Of a stretch of 38,647 nt of DNA, positions 14,972 to 22,832 are shown piece after piece. The position numbers and the translations under genes are program-made. The first letter of the stretch is position 1. Every line of letters starts with the position of its first letter. The notes under the pieces were generated by a model. That model had not been told where the DNA came from and did not search any database. It worked only from the letters and a program-made list of their open reading frames with translations. Where the stretch lies: positions 1 to 38,647 of the forward strand of contig NZ_JNKU01000027.1 in assembly GCF_000702165.1 (NCBI RefSeq), written 5' to 3'. Source of the stretch: Sharpea azabuensis DSM 18934 (GTDB lineage Bacteria; Bacillota_I; Bacilli_A; Erysipelotrichales; Coprobacillaceae).

Positions 14972-17455
14972 ATGAAGAAAAATGTATTAAAGAAAGCTAT
15001 TCCCCTTACTGTTGCAGCAACAATGATGAATGTTGTACCAGTAGCAGCTTATGATAAAGATGAAACTGTATATACAAAAGTAGATGGTGATGGCAATGTC
15101 ACTTATCAGGTTGTTTCAGAACAATTAAAGAGTTCTAAGAAAGAAGAAATCAAAGATCATTCTGACTTATCAAATATCAAGAATATTTCTGGTGATGAAA
15201 AGTATAAGAAAGATGGTAATGATTTAACTTGGAAGAGTAAAGGTAATGATATCTTCTATCAGGGTAAGACAACAAGACAGTTACCTATTACTGTTGAGAC
15301 ATCATATAAACTCGATGGACAGGAAATTAGTCCTAAAGATGCTTCAGGCAAGAAGGGACATGTAGAAATCTCATTCAAATATACAAATAATGATAAACAT
15401 GACTATAATGGTAAAACACTCTATACACCATTTACTATTGCCTTAGCTACAACACTTAATTCTGACAACAACAAGAATGTCACAATCAACAATGGTAAAG
15501 TCGTTAATAATGGTGAAAATAACATTATCGTAGGTGTTGCAGCACCTGGTTTATATGAATCATTAAACATAGATCAGTTAAAGAGTTTTGATGAAATCAA
15601 GATTGAATTTGATACAACAGATTTAGATATTAAATCATTCTATTCTGTTGCCACACCTAAACTTGCAACTGCGGATGATATCAATAATATGTTTGATAAG
15701 ATTGATGGTTCATTTGATGACCTCAACAAACTTAAAGATGCGACTAACCAGTTAGTTACTGGTACATCGGACTTATCAAAAGGTGCTAAAACACTAAGTG
15801 ATGGTACAAAGACATTTAATTCTGGCTTAGTAACTGCTAATTCAGGGGCTGGTTTATTGACTAAGAACTCTAAGAGCTTAAGAGATGGTGCTAGTCAGCT
15901 AGCAAGTGGCTTAGGTACTCTTTCTAGTGGATCAGGTGCACTTGTTGATGGCTTAAAGAAAGCGGCAACAGGTAGTGATGAACTTACAAAAGGTCTTGCT
16001 CAGGCCAAGGCTGGTACTGATGAAATGAATGCTGGTAAAGGCAAACTTTCTTCAATGAAAACACAGTTAACACAGGCAGCATTTACGCAGGTTGCTTATG
16101 GTATGCAGGCTAGTGCTGGGGCAAAATACTATGAAACAATGAATAAGCAATTAGCTACAAATGAAGATGGCACAGCTGCTAGCAATGCTAAATTAATGTC
16201 AGCTATTCAGAATGCTGCTGGTGCTACAGGTGCTAATATGGCTTTAAAAGCTCAGGTTCAGGCTCTTAATACAAATATTGCTGCTATCAATAACAATGCT
16301 GGTGGTCTTAAAGACAAAACTGCTAAAGAAGCAAGAGATACAGTTATTGCAACAGCTATTAAAGAAGGTAAAGCACCTGCTGGTTTAACTTATGAAGCAT
16401 TAGATACATTAATCAAACAGGCAACTAATGGTGCTACACAGGCTGCTGCAGGCGCTAAGCAGGCTGCCGATGCCGCAGCTAAGTATGCCCAGGAGGGCGA
16501 TGCTGCCAATGCCGCAACATATAAAGCTAAAGCAGAACAACTTGAAAAGACAGCTAATGATGCAAAAAATCAAGCTACACAATTAACTGTTTTAAAACAA
16601 TCTGCGGATATTGCTGGCAGCACAGCAGTTGCAACAGCATTAGCGACATTAAAAAAGGTTAAAGATAGTGTAGAAGCTTCACTTAATGCTGGTGCAACTC
16701 AACAGGGCAGTAATGCAAATGTCGCTGATCTTAAGGATGTCGCTAATAAGACTGCAACCGGCTTAAAGACAAGCCAGGAAGGTACGGTAGCTGCATATCT
16801 ATTAACTACTGATTCAAAGGCATTAGCTAAAGAAGTAGCAGCTGCTTATACAGCTTATAAGAATGGTACTAAGCCTACTTCAAAGGGTGCTCAGATTGTA
16901 ACTGCATTGAATGCGGATCCTAACAACAAGATTGATGGAAAAACAATCTTTGAAACAATTGATAGTGTTGCATCACAGACTGGTGATATTGATAAGTTAG
17001 TAAATGGTATTACATCATTAAGTGATGGATTGAATAAGCTATATGCTGGATCAAGTCAGTTATCTAGTGGCTTAGATACTGCTGTCGACAAATTACCAAC
17101 ACTTACAAATGGTATTTCTGCATTAGTAAGTGGTTCTTCTAAGTTAAATGCTGGTACGAAGGAATATACTGAAGGCGTTGATAAATTAGCCGGTGGTGTT
17201 TCTCAGTTAACAAGTGCATTTACTCAGATTGTTAATGGTAGTGCTCAGTTATCAACTGGTGCTGATAAGTTAGCAAGCGGTATGTCTGAATACAAGACGA
17301 CTGGTATTGATAAGTTAACTGAACTTGCTGATACATTAAATGGTGATAGTGATACAGCTAAACAGTTAACAAAGTATGCTGATGAATATACTTATACAGC
17401 TACAAACAAGGACGCTAATTATACAACAAAGTTTGTATATATCGTTCAGGAATAA
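14972..17455 (+). CDS. Secreted protein with Leu-x-x-Gly heptad repeats, partner of the exporter
   Basis: An 827-residue protein with signal peptide (cleavage likely after VAA, residue 26). A beta-rich segment (about 35-240) precedes two blocks of heptads of the form L..G (for example SDLSKGAKTLSDG, QLASGLGTLSSGSGALVDG, then again near 675-790), as found in YhgE/Pip-like proteins. Between them lies an alanine- and glutamine-rich helical insert of about 250 residues. There is no sortase signal or terminal membrane helix, so it is released or held by its partners. It probably assembles with the MMPL protein encoded just upstream. Its last 51 codons, stop and terminator recur at 19743. Confidence 0.85.
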   Translation: MKKNVLKKAIPLTVAATMMNVVPVAAYDKDETVYTKVDGDGNVTYQVVSEQLKSSKKEEIKDHSDLSNIKNISGDEKYKKDGNDLTWKSKGNDIFYQGKTTRQLPITVETSYKLDGQEISPKDASGKKGHVEISFKYTNNDKHDYNGKTLYTPFTIALATTLNSDNNKNVTINNGKVVNNGENNIIVGVAAPGLYESLNIDQLKSFDEIKIEFDTTDLDIKSFYSVATPKLATADDINNMFDKIDGSFDDLNKLKDATNQLVTGTSDLSKGAKTLSDGTKTFNSGLVTANSGAGLLTKNSKSLRDGASQLASGLGTLSSGSGALVDGLKKAATGSDELTKGLAQAKAGTDEMNAGKGKLSSMKTQLTQAAFTQVAYGMQASAGAKYYETMNKQLATNEDGTAASNAKLMSAIQNAAGATGANMALKAQVQALNTNIAAINNNAGGLKDKTAKEARDTVIATAIKEGKAPAGLTYEALDTLIKQATNGATQAAAGAKQAADAAAKYAQEGDAANAATYKAKAEQLEKTANDAKNQATQLTVLKQSADIAGSTAVATALATLKKVKDSVEASLNAGATQQGSNANVADLKDVANKTATGLKTSQEGTVAAYLLTTDSKALAKEVAAAYTAYKNGTKPTSKGAQIVTALNADPNNKIDGKTIFETIDSVASQTGDIDKLVNGITSLSDGLNKLYAGSSQLSSGLDTAVDKLPTLTNGISALVSGSSKLNAGTKEYTEGVDKLAGGVSQLTSAFTQIVNGSAQLSTGADKLASGMSEYKTTGIDKLTELADTLNGDSDTAKQLTKYADEYTYTATNKDANYTTKFVYIVQE

Positions 17456-17493
17456 TGTAGTATCTAGACAATGATGACATATGTCGTCATTGT
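17301..17493 (+). repeat. Direct repeat, copy 1 (3' end of the heptad-repeat gene plus terminator)
   Basis: 193 bases starting CTGGTATTGATAAG, covering the last 51 codons of the heptad-repeat gene, the stop and the terminator hairpin. The second copy is at 19743-19935 in the same orientation with two mismatches (A/G in the coding part, T/A in the hairpin loop) and no gaps. The ATPase/RloB module lies between them. Confidence 0.95.
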
Positions 17494-17500
17494 TTTTTTT
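17468..17500 (+). terminator. Intrinsic terminator of the exporter operon
   Basis: CAATGATGAC and GTCGTCATTG pair (one G-U) around ATAT, followed by eight T. Confidence 0.85.
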
Positions 17501-17607
17501 GTTTTTTATTGATAAATCTATTTTGCGAAATAAATGTAAAATGAATCAAAAATATGGTGAAAAATAAGGAAATATGATATTATACTGAAGTGAGGAGGTA
17601 GAATGAT

Positions 17608-18924
17608 ATGCTTTTAGAATTTGAGGTAGAAAACTATAAATCTTTTCAACATCGTGCTTTATTTTCAATGGTACCTGCCCCTAAACAACACGGTTTAGAC
17701 TATAGTGTCTTTCAAGAAAAAGTGAAGCGTAAGAATGTGAAATCATTATGTTCGTCAGTCATCTATGGTCCTAATGCATCAGGCAAAACAAATATTATTG
17801 GTGCTATGGATACGCTCAGAGCGATTATTTTACGTGGAAATATTCGCAATAGCGAAGAACAGGACTCGCCTAATCAAGCAGCGTATCATTTAGAATTAAT
17901 ACCGAATAATCGCTGTAAAGAAGTATGTCCTGTGCTGTTCAAGATTTCTTTTTTGGAAGATGGCTTGAAGTTTACGTATGAATTAAGTGTTTTACTAGGA
18001 CAATTTTTAGACAATACCTATGATAGAACTATAGAATATGAAAGGTTAGTAATTAATGATGAACTTATCTTTGATAGAACTGATCAGGTGACTCTTGGAA
18101 ACTTAAAGAGATTTAAAGAATATGTAGCAAAGGAAATTATAAAAAATGAAACAATACAATTTGTAATAAATCAAAGTTTAGTCAAAGATGAATTATTCCT
18201 TGCTAATGGTTTTAAAAGTATCATTTCACAAGTACTCTCAAAAAAAATAATTGACTGGTTCACTAATAAACTTATGGTTATATATAGCGCTAATTCCATA
18301 CAATTAATTAGACGTTTTTCTAATCCTGATAAAAATACGATTTATGTAGAAAAAACAATGAATGAAGCTGCAAAAATATTTGGAATTAATTCAAATGATT
18401 TAGCTTATGTTCAAAATGGAGAAGATGGAAAAACAAAACTATGTTCGATTTTTAAAACAAATGATCAGAAAATTCAGGCTATCCTTGCGGATGTGTTTGA
18501 ATCTTATGGGACAATCCGTTTCATTAATTTATTTCCTCTCGTAGTACAAGCGATATACACAGGAGGTACTTTAGTGATTGATGAATTTGATGCTTCTATT
18601 CATCCAATGGCATTGATGAGTATAATTAGTGTTTTTCATAATGATGAAATAAATAAAAAGAAAGCTCAGCTCATTTTTAATACACATAATCCTATCTTCT
18701 TAAATGCGAATATTTTTAGAAGAGATGAAATTAAATTCGTAGAGAAGAATGATGAAACACATTTAAGTGAGATTTATTCATTATCTGATTTTGGTACAAC
18801 AGGAGAAAAAGGTGTTCGCAAAGGGGATGACTATATGAAAAACTATTTTGTAAGTCAGTATGGAGCTATTAAAGACATTGATTTCTCACCGTTATTTGAA
18901 GATATCATGTTAGAGGATGATTAA
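17608..18924 (+). CDS. AAA15/21-type ATPase of an AbiL-like defence module (AbiLi-like)
   Basis: A 438-residue ABC-class ATPase of the OLD/AAA_21 type: N-terminal strand LLEFEVENYKSF, Walker A GPNASGKT at 54-61, Walker B TLVIDEFDASIHP with D325 and E326, and a switch histidine in NTHNP at 358-362. Together with the next gene (an RloB protein two bases downstream) it matches the arrangement of the AbiL abortive infection system, in which an ATPase senses or powers and the RloB protein acts. The assignment rests on domain pairing, not on a search. GAGGAGGT precedes the start. The gene lies between two copies of a 193-bp repeat and is more AT-rich than the exporter genes. Confidence 0.8.
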   Translation: MLLEFEVENYKSFQHRALFSMVPAPKQHGLDYSVFQEKVKRKNVKSLCSSVIYGPNASGKTNIIGAMDTLRAIILRGNIRNSEEQDSPNQAAYHLELIPNNRCKEVCPVLFKISFLEDGLKFTYELSVLLGQFLDNTYDRTIEYERLVINDELIFDRTDQVTLGNLKRFKEYVAKEIIKNETIQFVINQSLVKDELFLANGFKSIISQVLSKKIIDWFTNKLMVIYSANSIQLIRRFSNPDKNTIYVEKTMNEAAKIFGINSNDLAYVQNGEDGKTKLCSIFKTNDQKIQAILADVFESYGTIRFINLFPLVVQAIYTGGTLVIDEFDASIHPMALMSIISVFHNDEINKKKAQLIFNTHNPIFLNANIFRRDEIKFVEKNDETHLSEIYSLSDFGTTGEKGVRKGDDYMKNYFVSQYGAIKDIDFSPLFEDIMLEDD

Positions 18925-18926
18925 TT

Positions 18927-19589
18927 ATGGCTAGTAGAAAATCAACTAAGAAATATTATTTCAGCGTAGAAGGACAAACAGAACAATGGTATTTTAATTG
19001 GCTAAGTAATGAAATTAATAATAATGAAAAATCCACGCATAAAGTATCTTTTGACATAAAAGTTGAAAAGGATCCTCTTAAAAGGGCTAAGAAATTGATG
19101 ATTACACAAAAAACCATAATATTTCATATTTCTGATTACGAAAGCAATGAAGAATTTCATGAAAATCAGTTTAAGAAAACTATGGATTCAATGAAAAAAG
19201 CTAGCAATTTAGGTAAACAGATTACGTATCGTTTTGGATATAGTAATTTCACCTTTGATTTATGGATTTTGCTGCATAAGATTGATTGCTCTGGTACTCT
19301 TTCGCATCGAAATAATTATTTATCCTTCATTAATCGTGCATTTGGCGAAAAATATTCAAGCATGAATGATTACAAACATGAGAATAATTTCAAAAAGTGT
19401 TTAGCGCAGTTAACAATTGAGGATGTACGGAATGCGGTTCAAAGAAGCAAAGACATCATGAATCAAAATTTAAAAAAGGGGTATATTCTACAAGAATATA
19501 GAGGATTTACGTATTACAGAGAAAACCCTTCGTTATCTGTTTGGGAAATTGTGGAAAGGATTTTAATTGATTGCAATCTTTTAGCATAG
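18927..19589 (+). CDS. RloB-domain protein (AbiLii-like), likely Toprim-fold effector
   Basis: A 220-residue RloB-family protein. The first strand and loop read YFSVEGQTEQWYF (residues 11-23), where the glutamate is the Toprim-like acidic residue; the second acidic motif is HISDYES near 68-74. The segment FDLWILLH near 107 is also typical. Toprim-like nucleases use such residues to hold metal, so DNA or RNA cleavage under control of the upstream ATPase is inferred. Two bases separate the genes, so they are translated together. No terminator of its own is evident; the repeated terminator at 19911 may serve. Confidence 0.78.
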   Translation: MASRKSTKKYYFSVEGQTEQWYFNWLSNEINNNEKSTHKVSFDIKVEKDPLKRAKKLMITQKTIIFHISDYESNEEFHENQFKKTMDSMKKASNLGKQITYRFGYSNFTFDLWILLHKIDCSGTLSHRNNYLSFINRAFGEKYSSMNDYKHENNFKKCLAQLTIEDVRNAVQRSKDIMNQNLKKGYILQEYRGFTYYRENPSLSVWEIVERILIDCNLLA

Positions 19590-19742
19590 AACTTCGTAAC
19601 AATCTTTATATGAATTTTGTCTCAATGATTTTAAATAATTGATTATGGTTTACATATTTTGCAAATGGTGAATCACTGCTTATTAGCGGTGTTATAAAAT
19701 CCATGATAAATTGACTAATACTAATATATTCTAGCGTTATCG
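19590..19742. other. Right junction of the defence module
   Basis: AT-rich non-coding DNA between the RloB gene and repeat copy 2. I see no integrase, no inverted repeats and no terminator. It is the place to look for an attachment or crossover signature. Confidence 0.4.
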
Positions 19743-19897
19743 CTGGTATTGATAAGTTAACTGAACTTGCTGATACATTAAATGGTGATAGTGATACAGC
19801 TAAACAGTTAACAAAGTATGCTGATGAGTATACTTATACAGCTACAAACAAGGACGCTAATTATACAACAAAGTTTGTATATATCGTTCAGGAATAA
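19743..19897 (+). pseudogene. Duplicated 3' fragment of the heptad-repeat gene
   Basis: The frame encodes the same last 51 residues (GIDKLTELADTLNGDSDTAK and onward to VYIVQE) and stop as the gene ending at 17455. No start or ribosome binding site precedes it; the frame meets a TGA 42 bases upstream. One synonymous difference (GAA to GAG) indicates little divergence since duplication. Confidence 0.9.
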
Positions 19898-19935
19898 TGT
19901 AGTATCTAGACAATGATGACAAATGTCGTCATTGT
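19743..19935 (+). repeat. Direct repeat, copy 2
   Basis: Second copy of the 193-bp sequence at 17301-17493: 191 of 193 positions identical, no gaps. Upstream of its first base the sequence is unrelated to copy 1. Confidence 0.95.
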
Positions 19936-19944
19936 CTTTTTTTT
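19911..19944 (+). terminator. Duplicated intrinsic terminator
   Basis: Same hairpin as at 17468 with loop ACAA in place of ACAT and a longer T-run interrupted by one C. It can end transcripts of the ATPase/RloB pair. Confidence 0.75.
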
Positions 19945-20022
19945 AAAGTGATTCTGTTAATTGTAAGTAGTTACTTTTTGCTGTGGTTTTGATGAATTAA
20001 AATTTTATTTTCAACTAAAGTA

Positions 20023-20031
20023 TGGTATTAT
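20023..20031 (+). promoter_or_regulatory. Extended -10 promoter of the structured RNA
   Basis: TGGTATTAT is an extended -10 (TGn plus TATTAT) placed to start transcription at about 20037-20038, the first bases of the closing helix of the RNA. The -35 position (TTTTAT) is weak. A near-identical element, TGGTATAAT, lies at 33973. Confidence 0.5.
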
Positions 20032-20035
20032 AGAC

Positions 20036-20160
20036 ATGCGAATAGATTGCTATTTGGGAAAGCAGCAAATTATTTTATATTCATTGGAATTAATATTATA
20101 ATGATCATATTATGCGTGGAAAATCTATTTGCATATGAGACACTTTTGTGTCTCTTTTTG
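20036..20160 (+). ncRNA. Structured small RNA candidate with its own promoter and terminator
   Basis: ATGCGAATAGATT (20036-20048) and AATCTATTTGCAT (20122-20134) form a 13-bp closing helix with a single G-U pair, enclosing about 73 bases that can fold further (TCATT/AATGA, and ATTTG/CAAAT). An intrinsic terminator follows after two bases. With the extended -10 just upstream this gives a free-standing transcript of about 120 bases. No open reading frame fits. It is shorter than 6S RNA, lacks the signal-recognition-particle loop and shows no riboswitch core I know. A separate TATAAT near 20172 can serve the downstream operon. Confidence 0.6.
20137..20160 (+). terminator. Intrinsic terminator of the small RNA
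   Basis: GAGACAC and GTGTCTC pair perfectly around TTTT and are followed by TTTTTG. Confidence 0.85.
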
Positions 20161-20192
20161 TATTTTCAGTGTATAATAGCTAAAAAGGAAAA

Positions 20193-20984
20193 ATGATGAA
20201 TATGAAGAAAGCAAAACTGACAAAACAAACAAAGATTATCTTAGCTGTTATAGCTTTACTTCTAGCTGGACTTGCAACCTACAAAGGCGTAGAGTACTAC
20301 AAGCTACAACAGGAAATAAGCAGGGGACGGGCTTATTTAAAAAAGTTAGATGATCAATCATTATCAAGTATTAAGAATACGATAGATAAACAAAATGAAA
20401 GTGATGAATTAGCCCTTGGGAAACAGGCCCTTAAAGATTATGCGAAAAATAAGGATAAGCTATGGGGCGCGTTTAAGAACTATGTGCTTATTGGTGATAG
20501 CAGGGTGGAGACATTTAAGCTCTTCTTGCCTGAAACGAATGTCCTCGCTAAAAAGGGGACAAGAATTACCAAGGTTGATGATTATTTAGGAACAATCAAG
20601 AATATTAGTCCTAAGTATGTCTTTATTAGTTATGGTGTCAATGACTTAAGTATTCCCGCTTATTATAATCAGGATAAATATATTGAAGTTTATCAGTCCT
20701 ATTGTGAAAAGATTAAAAAGGCAGCGCCGGATGCTACTATTTATGTAAATTCCATCATTCCTGTTAATAGTAAGGCTATTAATAAGCAGGCTAACTATAA
20801 GAATATCCCTGCTTATAATGCAAAGCTCAAGGCAATGTGCAAGAAGAATGGTTATAAATATGTTGATCTTGATAGTCTTGCAAAACAATATCCTGAAGAA
20901 TATGAACAGGATGGCATTCATTTCAAGAGTAGCTTTTATAAATACTGGGCTTATCGCCTATTAAGTAGTGTATATGGAGGATAA
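20193..20984 (+). CDS. Membrane-anchored SGNH/GDSL hydrolase of an O-acylation cluster
   Basis: A 263-residue protein with one N-terminal membrane helix (about residues 13-30) and an extracellular SGNH domain. Block I is VLIGDSRVE with nucleophile S103, block III GVND near 152, and the catalytic pair is D240 and H243 in DGIHF. It heads a four-gene set with a DUF4358 protein, an MBOAT acyltransferase and a DHHW protein, so it probably transfers or removes acetyl groups on a surface polymer after the MBOAT protein brings them across the membrane. AAGGA lies just before the start, and TATAAT near 20172 gives a short leader. Confidence 0.85.
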   Translation: MMNMKKAKLTKQTKIILAVIALLLAGLATYKGVEYYKLQQEISRGRAYLKKLDDQSLSSIKNTIDKQNESDELALGKQALKDYAKNKDKLWGAFKNYVLIGDSRVETFKLFLPETNVLAKKGTRITKVDDYLGTIKNISPKYVFISYGVNDLSIPAYYNQDKYIEVYQSYCEKIKKAAPDATIYVNSIIPVNSKAINKQANYKNIPAYNAKLKAMCKKNGYKYVDLDSLAKQYPEEYEQDGIHFKSSFYKYWAYRLLSSVYGG

Positions 20985-20987
20985 GTG

Positions 20988-21461
20988 ATGAGTATTAAGA
21001 TTACGAGAACATTAAGAATTTTATTGGTTGTTTTCATAGCTGTTTACATTGGTTTAACTGTCAAGGGGGCAACACCTAGTCAGACAAGCTTTGAGACAAT
21101 GCGCAAAGTCATTGCGAAATACCAAAATAAGAATACCCAGCTAGGAAATAACCAGGCTGTTAAAAGACTTTATAAGCTTAATCCAGCAGATTATGAAGGT
21201 GTATTACTCTATCAGCCTAGTAGTACAATGAATGCCGAAGAGATTCTTGTCGTTAAGCTTAAGGATAAGAGTCAGGCAAATGATGTAAAAAATGCGATTG
21301 AGGAAAGAAAGAAGACCCAGCTCAATACCTTTAAAGGGTATGGGGCAGCCCAGACTGATTTATTAAATAAAAGTATTATTGATGTTCAGCCAAATTACAT
21401 ATTATATGTTGTTGATGGCAAGGCTTCAGTCATTGATGATGCTTTTAGGAAGGCATTGTAG
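20988..21461 (+). CDS. DUF4358 family membrane-anchored protein
   Basis: A 157-residue protein with an N-terminal membrane helix (RILLVVFIAVYIGLTV) and an extracytoplasmic domain of the DUF4358 type: LYKLNPADYEGVLLYQPSS, then EILVVKLKD and ILYVVDGKASV near the end. Function is unknown, but these proteins recur next to MBOAT/DHHW genes. It overlaps or abuts the upstream stop codon; ATG at 20988 was preferred to the GTG at 20985 because GGAGG lies eight bases before it. Confidence 0.8.
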   Translation: MSIKITRTLRILLVVFIAVYIGLTVKGATPSQTSFETMRKVIAKYQNKNTQLGNNQAVKRLYKLNPADYEGVLLYQPSSTMNAEEILVVKLKDKSQANDVKNAIEERKKTQLNTFKGYGAAQTDLLNKSIIDVQPNYILYVVDGKASVIDDAFRKAL

Positions 21462-21472
21462 GAGGAGAATAT

Positions 21473-22819
21473 ATGGCATTTAATACAATTACATTCCTCT
21501 TTTTCTTCTTTCCAGTAACCCTCTTACTCTTCTTCTTAACACCTAAAAAATATCGTCAGTATACATTATTAATTACTTCATTTATCTTCTATTGTTGGGG
21601 GGATACAAAAAACTTAATCTTTATTCTCTTTAGTGCCCTCTTCAGTTATCTTTCAGCAATAGAAATAGAGAATTTGCAGAAAGAAAATAAAGACAAAGAG
21701 AATAAGATTGTCTTTATAACAACAATCATTGCTCATATTGGCTTATTGGCATTCTTTAAATATGCAGGTTTAATGAGCATGCCTTTAGGGATATCTTTCT
21801 ATACTTTCTCTGTTCTTTCTTATATCTTTGATGTCTATTATGGTAAATGTGGAGCAGAAAATAATATTTTGAATTATTTGCTTTATGTGAGCTTCTTCCC
21901 AAAAGTGATTTCTGGGCCAATTATACAGTTCCATGATTTTAAAAATCAGCTTGCTAACCGTATTGTGACAAGAAGAGGTGTTGTTGAAGGAACACAGCTT
22001 TTCATGCTTGGCTTATTCAAGAAAGTCTTGTTAGCCGATCAGCTTGGAATGGCTTATAGCTCATTTGCACAGACTGATACTGTTGTTGGCAGCTATTTCA
22101 CTGTCATCAGCTATGGATTGCAGCTATACTTTGATTTCTCAGGTTATTCGGATATGGCCATTGGCCTAGCAAGCATCTTTGGCTTCAATTTTGGCAAGAA
22201 CTTCGATGAACCATATACAAGTCACAGTATCAGTGAGTTCTGGCGTCGATGGCATATCAGTCTAGGGGCATGGTTTAGAGATTATGTCTATATTCCACTA
22301 GGCGGTAATCGTGTGGATACAAAGCGACATATTATGAATTTGCTCGTCGTTTGGCTTTTAACTGGTATCTGGCATGGTAATACATTAGGCTTTATCATCT
22401 GGGGACTTTATCATGGCTTCTTTGTCATTGGTGAGAAGTACTTCTTCCATGATCTCCATCAACGCATCAAACCAGGCTTACAAGTTGCCCTAACGAACAT
22501 TATTGTCTTTATTGGCTGGATTTTCTTCTTCTCGCCAACAATCAGTGATGCCTTTGGCTTAACAGGACGTTTACTAGGTATTCATGCAAGTGGCTTTATT
22601 TCTCGTCAGACGATTTACTATTTATTAGGAAATGGCCTGATTGTGATTGCCGGAATATTGTGTTGTATGCCAGTAATAATTAATGGCTATAAGAAAATTT
22701 TCATGATGAATAAGAAGAGAATGATATTCCATCTTATTTTCCAGGTTATTCTCTTGATTATATGTATTGCTTATATGATTGGTTCTACATATTCATCATT
22801 CCTCTATTTTGCATTCTAA
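21473..22819 (+). CDS. MBOAT-family O-acyltransferase (AlgI/DltB/PatA-like)
   Basis: A 448-residue polytopic membrane protein with about eleven helices. The conserved cytoplasmic region reads SEFWRRWHISLGAWFRDYVY (about 257-276) followed by IPLGGNR, and the invariant histidine is H301 in GIWHGN. It is expected to move acyl (probably acetyl) groups from a cytoplasmic donor across the membrane to the partner hydrolase-fold proteins encoded on both sides. The polymer acceptor (cell-wall polysaccharide, teichoic acid or exopolysaccharide) is not shown by sequence. GGAGGAG precedes the ATG. Confidence 0.92.
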   Translation: MAFNTITFLFFFFPVTLLLFFLTPKKYRQYTLLITSFIFYCWGDTKNLIFILFSALFSYLSAIEIENLQKENKDKENKIVFITTIIAHIGLLAFFKYAGLMSMPLGISFYTFSVLSYIFDVYYGKCGAENNILNYLLYVSFFPKVISGPIIQFHDFKNQLANRIVTRRGVVEGTQLFMLGLFKKVLLADQLGMAYSSFAQTDTVVGSYFTVISYGLQLYFDFSGYSDMAIGLASIFGFNFGKNFDEPYTSHSISEFWRRWHISLGAWFRDYVYIPLGGNRVDTKRHIMNLLVVWLLTGIWHGNTLGFIIWGLYHGFFVIGEKYFFHDLHQRIKPGLQVALTNIIVFIGWIFFFSPTISDAFGLTGRLLGIHASGFISRQTIYYLLGNGLIVIAGILCCMPVIINGYKKIFMMNKKRMIFHLIFQVILLIICIAYMIGSTYSSFLYFAF

Positions 22820-22832
22820 GGTGGTTATTGTT

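Noticed and set aside
17500-19742. Transposon or integrase-borne element for the AbiL-like pair
   Set aside because: No transposase, recombinase or terminal inverted repeats are present; the direct repeats are host gene sequence.
20036-20160. 6S RNA, SRP RNA or T-box identity for the structured RNA
   Set aside because: Too short for 6S, lacks the GGAA apical loop with AGCAG of SRP RNA in the right place, and no T-box sequence; left unassigned.
22779-22832. Longer start for the DHHW gene
   Set aside because: It would overlap the MBOAT gene by about 40 bases without a ribosome binding site, and the membrane helix lies properly after ATG 22833.
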